Source of the DNA: Paludibacter sp.
GTDB lineage: Bacteria; Bacteroidota; Bacteroidia; Bacteroidales; Paludibacteraceae
Reading direction: 5' to 3'
NCBI GenBank assembly: GCA_028710415.1
Contig: JAQTUE010000019.1
Coordinates: 55,233 to 119,232 of the forward strand
DNA: 64,000 bases
Shown here in pieces: positions 13,626 to 23,700 of this stretch (its first letter is position 1; every line of letters starts with the position of its first letter). A model generated the notes under the pieces. It saw only the letters and a list, made by a program, of their open reading frames with translations. It was not told the DNA's origin and searched no databases. A program made the position numbers and the translations under genes.

Positions 13626-16304
13626 ATGTTTTTAAAATTCCGTCACCTTTTCATTTTCTTAATGTTATGCTCTGTGTTTCAAATTCAGGCACAGCCAAAA
13701 CTCACGCTCGATTTGAACCATAAAGGAATGGCCATTAGCCCAACCCATTATGGAATATTTTTTGAAGACATTAACCATGCAGCAGATGGAGGACTGTATG
13801 CTGAATTGATTCGGAATCGTTCGTTTGAAGATGCTGCCACACTTGATTATTGGACAACATTCAATCAAACAGGGGCTGCAGTCAGTGCTTCCATCGAAAC
13901 AGTAAGCCTATTGAATACCGCTCAAACACAAGCATTGAAACTAACTGTGACCAGTGCTTCTGCCACAGCCAGAACAGGAATATACAACCCCGGTTTTTGG
14001 GGGATCAATGTGGTGAACGGAAGACAATACAAACTTACTTTCTTTGCAAAGTGTGATGCCGGTTTTACAGGGAATGTCACTGCCTCGCTTGAAAGTAGTA
14101 GCTCCATAAAATATGCGCAGGCAACAGTTACCGGATTGACAAACGGTTGGCAGAAATATACTTGCATACTAACTGCTTCGGGCAATGATGCAAGTGCCCG
14201 ATTTGTACTGTCAACCACATCAACTGGAACTATTTGGTTTGATGTGGTTTCACTATTCCCACCGACTTTCAATAACCGCGAAAATGGTTTGCGCCCTGAT
14301 TTAGCCCAATTATTGGCTGATATGAAACCAAAATTTATGCGTTTCCCGGGTGGATGTTTTATAGAAGGTGATGTTCTTGCTAACCGTTTTCAATGGAAAA
14401 AAACTATTGGGAAAATTGAGGAACGTCCCGGACATTACAATTTATGGGCATACAGAACTTCTGATGGAATGGGTTACCATGAGTTCCTGCAGTTGTGTGA
14501 AGATATTAATACTGCACCTTTATATGTTGTAAATGTAGGACTTGCCCATAATGATAATCAACCTTATACTGCCTTGACGGACTATATTCAGGATGCATTG
14601 GATGCAATTGAATATGCTAACGGTGCTACAACTACAACTTATGGGGCATTACGGGCAGCAAATGGTCATCCGCTTCCGTTTAATCTCAAATTTATTGAAA
14701 TAGGAAATGAAAATTATTCCGGTGATAATTACGGAAATCGTTATTTGCAATTTTACAACGCTATTAAATCAAAATATCCTGATATAAAATGTATTGGTAA
14801 TGTGGCTGCCTGGGGAACTGATAGCCCGACATGGACTTTTTCAAGTCCTGTCGATTTAGTTGATGAACATTATTATCGCAGCCCACAATGGTTTATTAAT
14901 CAATACAATAAATATGATACCTATAGTCGGAATGGTCCGAAAGTTTATGCCGGTGAGTATGCTGTGACTTCAGGTTGCGGAAACGGAAATATGATTGCAG
15001 CACTTGGAGAAGCAGTTTATATGGCTGGTATGGAAAAGAATTCTGATATTGTTCCAATGAATTCGTATGCACCCATTTTTGTGAACCTGAACGACCGTAA
15101 ATGGAACCCGGATATGATTCAGTATAATGCGTCCACGGTCTTTTGTACACCGTCCTATTATGTGCAGAAATTATTTGCAACGAACATCGGAACCGTAAAC
15201 ATTCCAATAAAAGACTCTTTAAATGTAAAAGTCAATGCAATTAACGGCTCTGTTGGATTGGGGACGTGGTCAACTAAAGCTGATTATTCAACATTATTAG
15301 TAAAAAACAGTCTGGGCACAACATTGTTTTCCGAGTCATTTGCCTCAGGCGCAAACTGGACGCCGGGAACAGGTAGCTGGGCTGTGACAGGCGGAATATA
15401 TTCCCAAACGGCTACTTCAACAGACTGTCGATCAATATCAATACCGGTGATTGCTGATTCAGTATATACCTATTCGGTTAAAGCCCGCAAAGTGAGTGGG
15501 AGTGAGGGATTCCTGATTGTTTTTGGCTACAGGGATAGTAATAATTACTATTGGTGGAATATTGGTGGCTGGGGAAATACGAAACATGCCATAGAGCAAT
15601 GCGTAGATGGCTCAAAAACTGTTGTAGCAACGGCAAGCGGTAGCATTACAACCAATACGTGGTATGATATCCGTATTGAGGTTTCAAAGACTCAGGTATT
15701 ATGTTATTTGAATGACGTGCTAATTCACACTTTGTCAAATGCTACTTCGTCATTTCTTTATACTGCTGCTTCATTGGATGAACAAAGTAAACAATTGTAT
15801 GTCAAAGTAATTAATCCTTCAAACACGGATGTTACTTCGGCTTTAAAACTAAATGGTGTATCACCCGGTAAAATAGATGGTTATGCAACGGTGCTGACAT
15901 CGATGGGGGCATTGGATGAAAATACATTGGCACAACCAACTAAAATAATACCGGTTACAGCATTTATTGATTCTATTGGAAATGCCTTTAATTATACATT
16001 CAAGGGCAATTCGGTGACGATTTTAAAATTGAATACTGGAATTCAAACTGCACTGCCAACATTAAAAAAAAAAGATAACCGACTGACAGTTTATCCAAAC
16101 CCGGCCAGGAATTCTATTTTTGTTAAGGGGGATGATTCCGGAACTATTCTACTAGAAATCCGTAGTTTGATTGGTCAGGCGATATTGTCAAAAAAAGTAC
16201 AATCAGAAAATAAAATAGACATATCCACGCTTAAATCGGGTGCCTACATTGTAGTTGCAAGCCAGGGGAAAAATACCTGCTCGGTACAAATGATAAAAGA
16301 ATAA
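13626..16304 (+). CDS. GH51 alpha-L-arabinofuranosidase, multidomain, T9SS-exported
   Basis: 892 residues. After the signal peptide (1-22) comes the GH51 N-terminal region (ISPTHYGIFFEDINHAADGGLYAELIRNRSFE). A CBM4_9-like jelly roll (about 75-212) interrupts it. The TIM barrel has FMRFPGGCF, the acid/base Glu in EIGNENYSGD (E362) and the nucleophile Glu in VYAGEYAV (E444). Within the C-terminal arabinofuranosidase beta-domain a second module of about 140 residues is inserted (SESFASGANW to YLNDVLIHTL, 567-703), similar to CBM66/LamG-type folds. A T9SS sorting domain (820-892, LTVYPNPARNSIFV) ends the protein. It would release arabinofuranose side chains outside the cell. The next GH43 gene starts 8 bases after the stop, so the two form an operon. 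Confidence 0.93.
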   Translation: MFLKFRHLFIFLMLCSVFQIQAQPKLTLDLNHKGMAISPTHYGIFFEDINHAADGGLYAELIRNRSFEDAATLDYWTTFNQTGAAVSASIETVSLLNTAQTQALKLTVTSASATARTGIYNPGFWGINVVNGRQYKLTFFAKCDAGFTGNVTASLESSSSIKYAQATVTGLTNGWQKYTCILTASGNDASARFVLSTTSTGTIWFDVVSLFPPTFNNRENGLRPDLAQLLADMKPKFMRFPGGCFIEGDVLANRFQWKKTIGKIEERPGHYNLWAYRTSDGMGYHEFLQLCEDINTAPLYVVNVGLAHNDNQPYTALTDYIQDALDAIEYANGATTTTYGALRAANGHPLPFNLKFIEIGNENYSGDNYGNRYLQFYNAIKSKYPDIKCIGNVAAWGTDSPTWTFSSPVDLVDEHYYRSPQWFINQYNKYDTYSRNGPKVYAGEYAVTSGCGNGNMIAALGEAVYMAGMEKNSDIVPMNSYAPIFVNLNDRKWNPDMIQYNASTVFCTPSYYVQKLFATNIGTVNIPIKDSLNVKVNAINGSVGLGTWSTKADYSTLLVKNSLGTTLFSESFASGANWTPGTGSWAVTGGIYSQTATSTDCRSISIPVIADSVYTYSVKARKVSGSEGFLIVFGYRDSNNYYWWNIGGWGNTKHAIEQCVDGSKTVVATASGSITTNTWYDIRIEVSKTQVLCYLNDVLIHTLSNATSSFLYTAASLDEQSKQLYVKVINPSNTDVTSALKLNGVSPGKIDGYATVLTSMGALDENTLAQPTKIIPVTAFIDSIGNAFNYTFKGNSVTILKLNTGIQTALPTLKKKDNRLTVYPNPARNSIFVKGDDSGTILLEIRSLIGQAILSKKVQSENKIDISTLKSGAYIVVASQGKNTCSVQMIKE

Positions 16305-16312
16305 GAACGAAC

Positions 16313-18835
16313 ATGATTTTTACTCACTTTTTTTCAATAGATTTAATGAAAATTTCAATGATGAAACACTTTCAATTCTCAAAGATGCAATTTCCAACCA
16401 GGCTGATTGCTCTGACCTTGCTTTACTTGTCACTAAATTCTGCAATGTGCTTCGCCGTGGATTCATCTTTGAAATTACACTATATTTTTAATAGTTCAGT
16501 ACTTGATTCAGTTCCAGATAATTCCGGTAATGGTTATAAAGCATCTTTGAAAAACGGAGCTGTCGTAAAGCCAATGGGTCGGTTTAATGTGCTCGATTTA
16601 GGTTCTCTCAATGGTTATTTGGATATGACCTCCAAGCCGGGAGTAATAATCAGTACACTTGCCGATTTCACCATGTCTCTGTATGTATATGTTGATGCAT
16701 CGGTAAATGTTACTTCGGCCGGTAATTTTATCTGGACTTTTGCAAATTCGGCTGATATGACCGCAACAGCTAATGGCAATATGTTCTTATCTGCAATCGC
16801 AACGCGGTATGCAATTTCTAAGACTAACTGGTCAAATGAAAAATCGGTAAGTCAGGGTGTGGCCTTAACAAAAGGGAGCTGGCAGCATATAACTTATACA
16901 CAATCCGGAACGATAGGAATACTCTATGTTAACGGTGTTCAAGTGAAAACCGGAACTGTTTCAGTCAAACCATCTGATTTAGGTGCAACTACTAATAACT
17001 ATTTGGGAAAATCGTGCTACGTTGGTGATGCTTACCTCAAAAATTCATTATTGACTGATTTTCGCGTTTATAACAGAGTACTTTCCACAATTGAAATTAC
17101 AGGTTTAGCTTCTTCAAAAGTGGGGTTGGATAGTGCTCTTGCAGTTCAACAACTGGCAGTTGCAAAGTCGCAGTTAGTCGTAAGCGGATTAGATGCCACG
17201 ATTAGTAACCTCACACTTCCAACGGATGGTGGAAATGGTATTGTTATATCCTGGATTTCTGCTAATCCGGGTGTAATTAATAATACGGGGGCTGTTACTC
17301 GTCCGGCAGCCGGCGCAAGTGCTGTAGAAGTAAAACTTACAGCTACATTATCAAAAAATGGAGTAACTGACACGAAAGAATTTACAGCCAGTGTAGTACC
17401 ATATTATACGGATAAAATAAGTGCTCAAAAAGATTCAGCAAATTTAACTGTCCCGGGCAATCTGAATCTACTCCGAACAAATATTGTGTTATCAAATACA
17501 GGCATCGAAGGATCTACAATAATATGGAGTTCGGATAAATCATCGGTTCTGTCAAGTAATGGAGTCATTGTTAATCGTCCGGTTAAAGGGAGTGGCAATG
17601 CTAAAGTAATACTGACTGCAACAATTAAAAAGGGTTCAGTAACAATTGCAAAAACCTTTATTGTAAACGTGGCCGAAGACGAAGGATTTTCAGCATATCT
17701 ATTCGCTTATTTTACCGGAAACAATATTACTCAGGAAGCCTTTCGGTTTGCGTTAAGCGACGATGGCTTTGTTTATAAAGCATTGAATGGCAATAATCCG
17801 GTGATTAATTCGGCAGATGTCAGTTCTTCCGGTGGAATCCGTGACCCGCACATTTTACGTGGACAGAATAACGATTATTTTATGGTAGCTACCGATATGG
17901 TTTCAGCCCTTGGTTGGAGCTCAAACCGCGCTATGATATTGCTTAAATCAAACAACCTTACTGACTGGACTTCAACCGTGGTTAATATCCCAACTACATA
18001 CTCCCAGTATGCAGCAGCCGACCGCGTTTGGGCTCCCCAAACCATTTACGATCCGGCAGTGGGGAAATACATGGTTTACTTTGCCATGAGGCTTGGAGGT
18101 TCCGATTATGATAAAATCTATTACGCGTATGCAAACAGTACGTTTACAGCTCTTGAAAGCGCTCCAAAACTATTGTTTGACAATAACGGACTATCAACTA
18201 TAGATGCCGATATCGTTGCTAAAGAAGGGCTTTATTATTTGTTTTTCAAAACAGAAGGCAATGGGAACGGTATCAAGAAAGCTGTTTCATCTACTTTAAC
18301 GGGTGGATACGTGTTAAGTGACAGATACTTACAGTCAACAACTAATGCTGTGGAAGGTGGTTGTGTATTCAGAATGTATAATTCGGATAACTGGATATTA
18401 ATGTACGACATGTACACCAGTGGAGCATACCAATTTACAACAAGCACTGATTTGACAAACTACTCTGTAGTGCCAAACACTGTTTCATTTGATTTTACAC
18501 CACGTCACGGTACAATTATACCAATAACAGCTGCCGAGAAACAAGCTTTAAATGCCAGGTGGGGCGTTGCGGCTGTCATTTCCGAAAATAAATCCTTGCC
18601 TTTTTCCATTTCTCCAAACCCGGCAACCGTTTTTTTGAACGTAACTATCAGTAATGACCTTGAACAAGGTGCTAAACTGAACATCTTTGATTTCAAAGGA
18701 AACAGGTTATTCGAGAAAAACGTTACTTCCACAACCCAGAAACTTAATATCTCGATGTTGAAAAAAGGGATCTATCTGCTTGGTTATTCTACCGGAAGTG
18801 GATTGGTTTCGTCAGCCAAATTTATTGTAAACTGA
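16313..18835 (+). CDS. LamG-Ig-Ig-GH43 secreted arabinosidase/xylosidase-like enzyme with T9SS tail
   Basis: Up to 840 residues. Several in-frame ATGs (residues 1, 12, 16, 17, 25) compete; the signal peptide itself starts at M25 (MQFPTRLIALTLLYLSLNS), so the true start may be as late as 16385. Domains: LamG (about 50-265), two atrophied Ig-like domains (about 275-362 and 365-455), GH43 propeller (about 458-745), T9SS tail (about 765-840). GH43 catalytic residues are the base D511 in GIRDPHILR, the pKa modulator D631 in STIDADIV and the acid E681 in AVEGGCVF. All three are present, so it should be active. The subfamily is not certain; alpha-arabinofuranosidase or beta-xylosidase activity is likely. 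Its LamG resembles those of the 49014 and 52526 proteins. Confidence 0.88.
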   Translation: MIFTHFFSIDLMKISMMKHFQFSKMQFPTRLIALTLLYLSLNSAMCFAVDSSLKLHYIFNSSVLDSVPDNSGNGYKASLKNGAVVKPMGRFNVLDLGSLNGYLDMTSKPGVIISTLADFTMSLYVYVDASVNVTSAGNFIWTFANSADMTATANGNMFLSAIATRYAISKTNWSNEKSVSQGVALTKGSWQHITYTQSGTIGILYVNGVQVKTGTVSVKPSDLGATTNNYLGKSCYVGDAYLKNSLLTDFRVYNRVLSTIEITGLASSKVGLDSALAVQQLAVAKSQLVVSGLDATISNLTLPTDGGNGIVISWISANPGVINNTGAVTRPAAGASAVEVKLTATLSKNGVTDTKEFTASVVPYYTDKISAQKDSANLTVPGNLNLLRTNIVLSNTGIEGSTIIWSSDKSSVLSSNGVIVNRPVKGSGNAKVILTATIKKGSVTIAKTFIVNVAEDEGFSAYLFAYFTGNNITQEAFRFALSDDGFVYKALNGNNPVINSADVSSSGGIRDPHILRGQNNDYFMVATDMVSALGWSSNRAMILLKSNNLTDWTSTVVNIPTTYSQYAAADRVWAPQTIYDPAVGKYMVYFAMRLGGSDYDKIYYAYANSTFTALESAPKLLFDNNGLSTIDADIVAKEGLYYLFFKTEGNGNGIKKAVSSTLTGGYVLSDRYLQSTTNAVEGGCVFRMYNSDNWILMYDMYTSGAYQFTTSTDLTNYSVVPNTVSFDFTPRHGTIIPITAAEKQALNARWGVAAVISENKSLPFSISPNPATVFLNVTISNDLEQGAKLNIFDFKGNRLFEKNVTSTTQKLNISMLKKGIYLLGYSTGSGLVSSAKFIVN

Positions 18836-18859
18836 TAATTTAAATAACAATAATAATCC

Positions 18860-18903
18860 GTCCATCTATTCCAAAGTTAATTTTAACTCTGGATTAGATG
18901 GAC
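18860..18903 (+). terminator. Candidate terminator after LamG-GH43
   Basis: Outer arms GTCCATCT and AGATGGAC pair perfectly, with further inner pairing (CCAAAGTTA against TAACTCTGG, imperfect). It begins 24 bases after the stop. The U-tract is poor. Confidence 0.5.
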
Positions 18904-19051
18904 TGACTAATTTGTATATTCTCGTCGCTTCAACCTGGAAAGAAGTGTTTTTCATGCACCCCATAGTAAAAACACACTACTGATAAAGTAATAAGCTAAG
19001 TAATTGGAACAATTAAATATCTTATTTTAAATGCACGAGAATAGATTAATA

Positions 19052-19087
19052 CATGCATTTTTAGAAATTAATTTCAAAAAATGCATG
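19052..19087. repeat. 36-bp near-perfect palindrome
   Basis: CATGCATTTTT pairs with AAAAATGCATG, and inside it GAAAT pairs with ATTTC, with one A-A mismatch between. There are 16 paired positions in all. It could be an operator or an RNA hairpin; nothing in the sequence decides. Confidence 0.7.
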
Positions 19088-19185
19088 GAATATGTTGATC
19101 TTATTATTTTTGTGTTCCCTTTTTTTGAATTTCAATCCAATTGAACTTGTTTTACTTCCGTTTTAGGTATAAAGAGGAATCATAG

Positions 19186-19294
19186 AGAGTTCAGTGAGGG
19201 TTGAGAGAGGGTTAGGAGAGGTTTACCTCATTGAACCCTCACTGAACCCTCACTGAACCCTCAACCAACCCTCAACCAACCCCCTCTGAACCTA
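19186..19294. repeat. Inverted array of 11-bp units
   Basis: Three left units (AGAGTTCAGTG, AGGGTTGAGAG, AGGGTTAGGAG) are followed by a hinge unit AGGTTTACCTC. Five right units come next: CATTGAACCCT, CACTGAACCCT twice, CAACCAACCCT and CAACCAACCCC, then a degenerate CTCTGAACCTA. The left units are reverse complements of the right-unit type, so a transcript could fold into a long stem. The 11-bp period is close to one helical turn. It lies in non-coding DNA between LamG-GH43 and GH16. Function unknown. Confidence 0.85.
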
Positions 19295-19609
19295 AACTGT
19301 CTGAAGGTGAATTTAAAACCTGAGGCTGTTCAAAAACTTATTTTCGTTAGAATATTACATCTTTAATTACGACTTTGTATTTGTCTCATTACTATGTTGA
19401 AATACATAAGTTTAGCTTCTAAAACATTAGTTTGATACTTAGATCGAGGGTCACTTAATATTTGCGATTATTACATGTTTTAAATGCTCAGCATTGTATT
19501 TATTAGCGACATTGTGTTGTATTTGTTTATACATAGATTTTAAAATTTATTCATCTATCTGATTGTTAATTTTGGAAGACTTTATATTCCATCCTCACAA
19601 AAGAGATTG

Positions 19610-19639
19610 TTGTTATCTCAATAAATATATATACCTTTG
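19610..19639 (+). promoter_or_regulatory. GH16 promoter, Bacteroidetes type
   Basis: TTG (19610-19612), 19 bases, then TACCTTTG (19632-19639). This fits the -33 TTTG / -7 TAnnTTTG Bacteroidetes promoter with good spacing. The GH16 ATG at 19667 would have a leader of about 20 bases. Confidence 0.65.
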
Positions 19640-19666
19640 AAATATAATCTGATAATTATTGTTAAT

Positions 19667-20521
19667 ATGAATAGAATAAAACTTTTAATTTTCGTCCTGT
19701 TTGCTTTATTATGCACTAACGTTCGATCTCAAGTGCATATATCAAATGCTGGTTACAAGCTGGTTTTCAGTGAAGAATTTGACAAAAATGGCAAACCGGA
19801 TTCTGCTGTCTGGAATTTTGAATATGGTTTTGTTCGAAATAAAGAATTTCAATGGTATCAGGAAAATAATGCCTATGAAAAGGATGGTGTATTGGTCATA
19901 GAAGGCAGAAAAGAAAAAATTAAAAACCCGGCTTATGATGCTGAATCTAATTCATGGAGGAAAAACAGGGAATTTGCAGAATACTCTTCAGCAAGTATAA
20001 ACACAAGAGGGAAAAAAGAATTTTTGTATGGCAGATTTGAAATCAGGGCAAGAATTGATACAGCCATGGGACTTTGGCCAGCCATCTGGACCCTGGGTGT
20101 AAACCGAAACTGGCCTGGAAACGGAGAAATTGATCTAATGGAATCTTATCCTGTGAATGGCATACATTACATTTTAGCAAATGTACTATCGGTTGATGAG
20201 AAAAGTTCACTTCAAAAATGGCATTCTATAAAGACCCCTCTCAGTAAGTTTCTTGAAAAAGATAAACACTGGCCGAAGAAATTTCATATCTGGAGAATGG
20301 ATTGGGATGAGAAAGCAATCAGATTGTACCTGGATAATGAGATTTTAAATGAGACTTTGCTAACTACAACTATTGGCCCTGATGGTTTTCAACCTTTTAA
20401 TCAACCCCATTATATATTATTAAATCTGGCCATTGGAGGTGACAATGGAGGAGATCTGACATATACTAAATTTCCTACAAAATATGAAATTGATTATGTA
20501 CGAGTATACCAAAAAAAGTAA
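19667..20521 (+). CDS. GH16 endo-beta-1,3-glycanase-like enzyme
   Basis: 284 residues from the ATG at 19667. The frame also opens with a TTG at 19637, but that codon lies inside the promoter -7 box, and the ATG begins the signal peptide (MNRIKLLIFVLFALLC). A single GH16 jelly roll has LVFSEEFDKNGKPDSAVW, GRFEIRARIDTAMGLWPAIW and the catalytic GEIDLMES motif (nucleophile E154, D156, acid/base E159 from this start), ending IDYVRVYQKK. The family cuts beta-1,3/1,4-glucans, agar-like galactans or beta-1,3-galactan; the EIDLMES form without an inserted Met fits laminarinase- or galactanase-like subfamilies. No T9SS tail. It is convergent with the BNR_4 gene and carries its own promoter. Confidence 0.88.
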   Translation: MNRIKLLIFVLFALLCTNVRSQVHISNAGYKLVFSEEFDKNGKPDSAVWNFEYGFVRNKEFQWYQENNAYEKDGVLVIEGRKEKIKNPAYDAESNSWRKNREFAEYSSASINTRGKKEFLYGRFEIRARIDTAMGLWPAIWTLGVNRNWPGNGEIDLMESYPVNGIHYILANVLSVDEKSSLQKWHSIKTPLSKFLEKDKHWPKKFHIWRMDWDEKAIRLYLDNEILNETLLTTTIGPDGFQPFNQPHYILLNLAIGGDNGGDLTYTKFPTKYEIDYVRVYQKK

Positions 20522-20672
20522 TTTTCTATCAGTGTAGCTAAGTCTGTCCAAATCTGCTTTAACATACTGTTTGATGAACTTTAAACGTGAAAATAAATTT
20601 TTTATTACAATAATATTGTTTAAGACAAACCTATTAGAAATGCTGTTTACGTAAATGTATTACAGATCCCTA

Positions 20673-20695
20673 GATTGATTGATTATCAATCAATC
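20673..20695. repeat. Perfect 23-bp palindrome between convergent genes
   Basis: GATTGATTGAT and ATCAATCAATC flank a single T. It sits between the GH16 stop (20521) and the BNR_4 gene stop (20724), so a bidirectional terminator or a binding site are both possible. There is no clear U-tract. Confidence 0.55.
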
Positions 20696-20723
20696 AGGAA
20701 AGTTTAGCTTTGTAATTTCAGCA

Positions 20724-23700
20724 TCATTTTACCACTAATTTACTTGTAAATACCTTATTTGTTCCGGTAGTCAGCTTTACAAAGTACAGCCCGCTTTGGG
20801 AGATGCCATCAATCTGTAATTGAGATGTTGTTGGATGCACTTCTTTAATAGTTTGACCCAACGAGTTTAGAACCTGAACTTTGGAATGTGCCAGATCATT
20901 TCCTGTAAGGTCATAATTTATAAGAATTATTGAGGATCTATCTGACGGATTTGGATAGACCGAAACTAAAGGCGTATTTAAGTTGGCTAATGCCGTATTT
21001 GTATTTGCCTGTATCTTCACAATTTCTGTTGGTGTTAACACAATGTTGTAAAGCATAAAATCATCAAGTTCGCCAACGAAGTCAACATTACTTGAAGCTA
21101 CAGAAGTATCCCACCACTGTGTTCGTCCTATGTAGTTGCGTGTGTTTGAACTAATAGCAGTCAACTGCCAGGGTTCATAGGTAATGGTAGTGGCACTGGC
21201 AGTTTCAATACCATTCACGAAGATTTTAGTGGTTTTTGTTTTAGCATCAAAGGTCATAGCTACTTTTGCTTCCACTCCGGCAGTAAGAGCTGTTGAGGAG
21301 TTTATCAGGATGGTTGTTCCACTGTTGTATTTTAATCCAGCCGTAAGAACGCTTGCTCTTAAAAGTATACTGTTGGTACTGGCAGAACCAAAATCATAGA
21401 TGCGGGGTGCTCCAGTTAGGCTTGCCGGTTTTATTTTAGCCAAAAAGGTACAACTGCGTAAATTGTTGAGGATTCCATTTGGCGCTGTGGCATAACCATT
21501 GGTGGTAAAACCGGCTGCTGTATTAGCTGTCAGGTCCAATGTTCCATTTACCACAGCATTTCCATATACAGTTGCATCGTTTCCGTTACCTGATTTATCT
21601 GCAACATATTTCACACCATTGGTAGTGTAAAGGTCAGCACCATCAAAAGTATACGAAAAAACTTTGTTGTTATCTAAATTGCGTGGATATACGGTTATGT
21701 CAAAGGTCTTTGATACACCATTGGCAGTAGCTGTCAATGTCATTGAAGTGGCTGTTGTTGGGAATGTAACCAATCCGGATGCAGCTACCACGGATGTATT
21801 GCCCGACGTCCAAACAATGGCATTTCCTGCAGCGCTGGTTGCAGGAAACACAATGTCTGTGTATATGTTCCGGGGGATGCTGAGTGCATCCAGTTCCACT
21901 TCCTTAGTCAGGGTGCTGCTAAAAGTATATGCCAGACTTGTTTCAGTAAGTTTTTTAACTTCTCCCTGAGTCAGTGAACGGTTATAAATGCGGCAATCTT
22001 CAACCCAACCGGTGAAACCACCCAGGGTAATATCGCTCAACGTTAGGTCAGTCACTTCAATTACCTGGTCGATAAGTCCGTTGCGGTATACTTTCAACAC
22101 TCCGTTTTCATACGTAAGTGTGAGATTGAAATACTTCAGTTTGGTGGGGGAGTACCAGATACCACCCGTACCACGAGCCGTAGTTTGCCATACGTCCGAA
22201 GTTCCAAGCAGGTTAGTACTGTTGTAAGTTGTTGTACCAATGGTAACGTACGGTTTTACGGTGAAACCATTCAATCCGTAAGTAAGATTACCCATTTTCA
22301 ATATAGTCCCGCTATAAGCTCCTTCGTAAATGTATGGAGTGAGCGAAACTGAAAATGCTGATGAATTTGAGGCAGTAAGCGTTGCGTAGGTATCTTTGGT
22401 AGAAACCAACACACCACCCGTTGTGCGGGCAGTTCCGGTAATAGTGCCACTAAAATCTTCGTTCATCAATAATCCGTTTGCCAAATCAATATTATCGCCA
22501 GGCAAAGCAAAATCAGAGTGAATGGCTGTTGGAAATCCTTTGGGTTGCGAGGAACTGACAATCCAGTCGTAGTAATTACCGTGCATCCAAACCAACCTTA
22601 AAGGAGAACCTGTCGAATTCTTAACCAAAAATGGCCGTATATTATTCAACGTAGAATTAGTTGTTATCTGTTCAGTGGCTGTAATCGCACCGGTTGTTCC
22701 AATAGTATATTTCATAATTTCATACACCGTTCCCGAAGTTCCTACTACCGGAACAGAGCAATAAACGATATTGGGATTTGCATCATCAATCGCCATACCG
22801 CCACTGTAGCACAATTCCAGTCCGGCTGTCTGGTGGAATTTACCACCACCATTAGCCAGAAATGTCTTGCGCCAGGCCGAACCTGTCCATTTGGCATAGT
22901 AATAATTGTGCGTCAGTTTATCATTACTGATTTGTACCATGGCAATTACCGGCAAATTATCTGTGTCAAGTGTGGTTTGCCACACCCAGTCACGTTGATC
23001 GGCAGGCATATCTACCATAGCATTCGGATAGCTGGCCGGGTAAGTTGTTTTGTTTACATTGTGCGGTCCGTTGGCAATGGTCGAAAGAACCGTTCCTGTA
23101 ATGTCTTTAAGCTGGAGTGAGTTTATGTCCACATAATTATAATAAACATAATTGGGGTATTCATTATCGGGGTGCCCAGTGGTGTAAGTCAGGTATAACT
23201 TATCTTTCCCGTTCGAAGTGTATTTGCAATATGGACGTGCCCCGGTGGATTGTACCATCTGGTAAGGACCCCACACAATACTCAGGTTGTCCTGGGCATC
23301 GGGAACAGAGAGTTTTGCAATAGTCGGATGCCAGTTGATGCCACGCCAGCAAAGATAGATATGCGTAGGATCATCGGATAAGATAAACGGCGATGGATAA
23401 GTTGTATTATCAACTGTTACTATTTTCATTTCAGCACCAAGACTCGTAATATCACCCGGCTTTTTCGAAATGCGGTAGTAGAAACAAGCTTCGTCGGTAT
23501 GCCTTGAATAGAAAAGCATAACCCGTTCGTCAGGCAAAATAAGGAAAGAGGGATTGTCATGGTCATCCGGTTGAAAGTAGGAGCGTATCAATACTTCGTT
23601 ATTCTTTCCTGTGAGGAAATTATGTTGTGTAGCCTTGATAGATCCATGAACATCAATAGATCCAATGTACGTACTATTGATGGTTCCTGCTTTATTTTCG

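Larger units (their letters stand above)
18836..19666. other. 830-base non-coding region upstream of GH16 with two structured elements
   Basis: No credible gene. It holds the terminator at 18860, a near-perfect palindrome at 19052, a -7-like TATTTTTG at 19105-19112, the 11-bp inverted array at 19186-19294, and the GH16 promoter at 19610. Confidence 0.6.

Noticed and set aside
19186..19294. 11-bp array considered as a CRISPR array
   Set aside because: Units are adjoining, only 11 bp, and reverse orientation midway. There are no spacers and no cas genes.
19637..19666. Upstream TTG start for GH16
   Set aside because: The TTG is part of the -7 promoter box TACCTTTG, and the ATG at 19667 starts the signal peptide.
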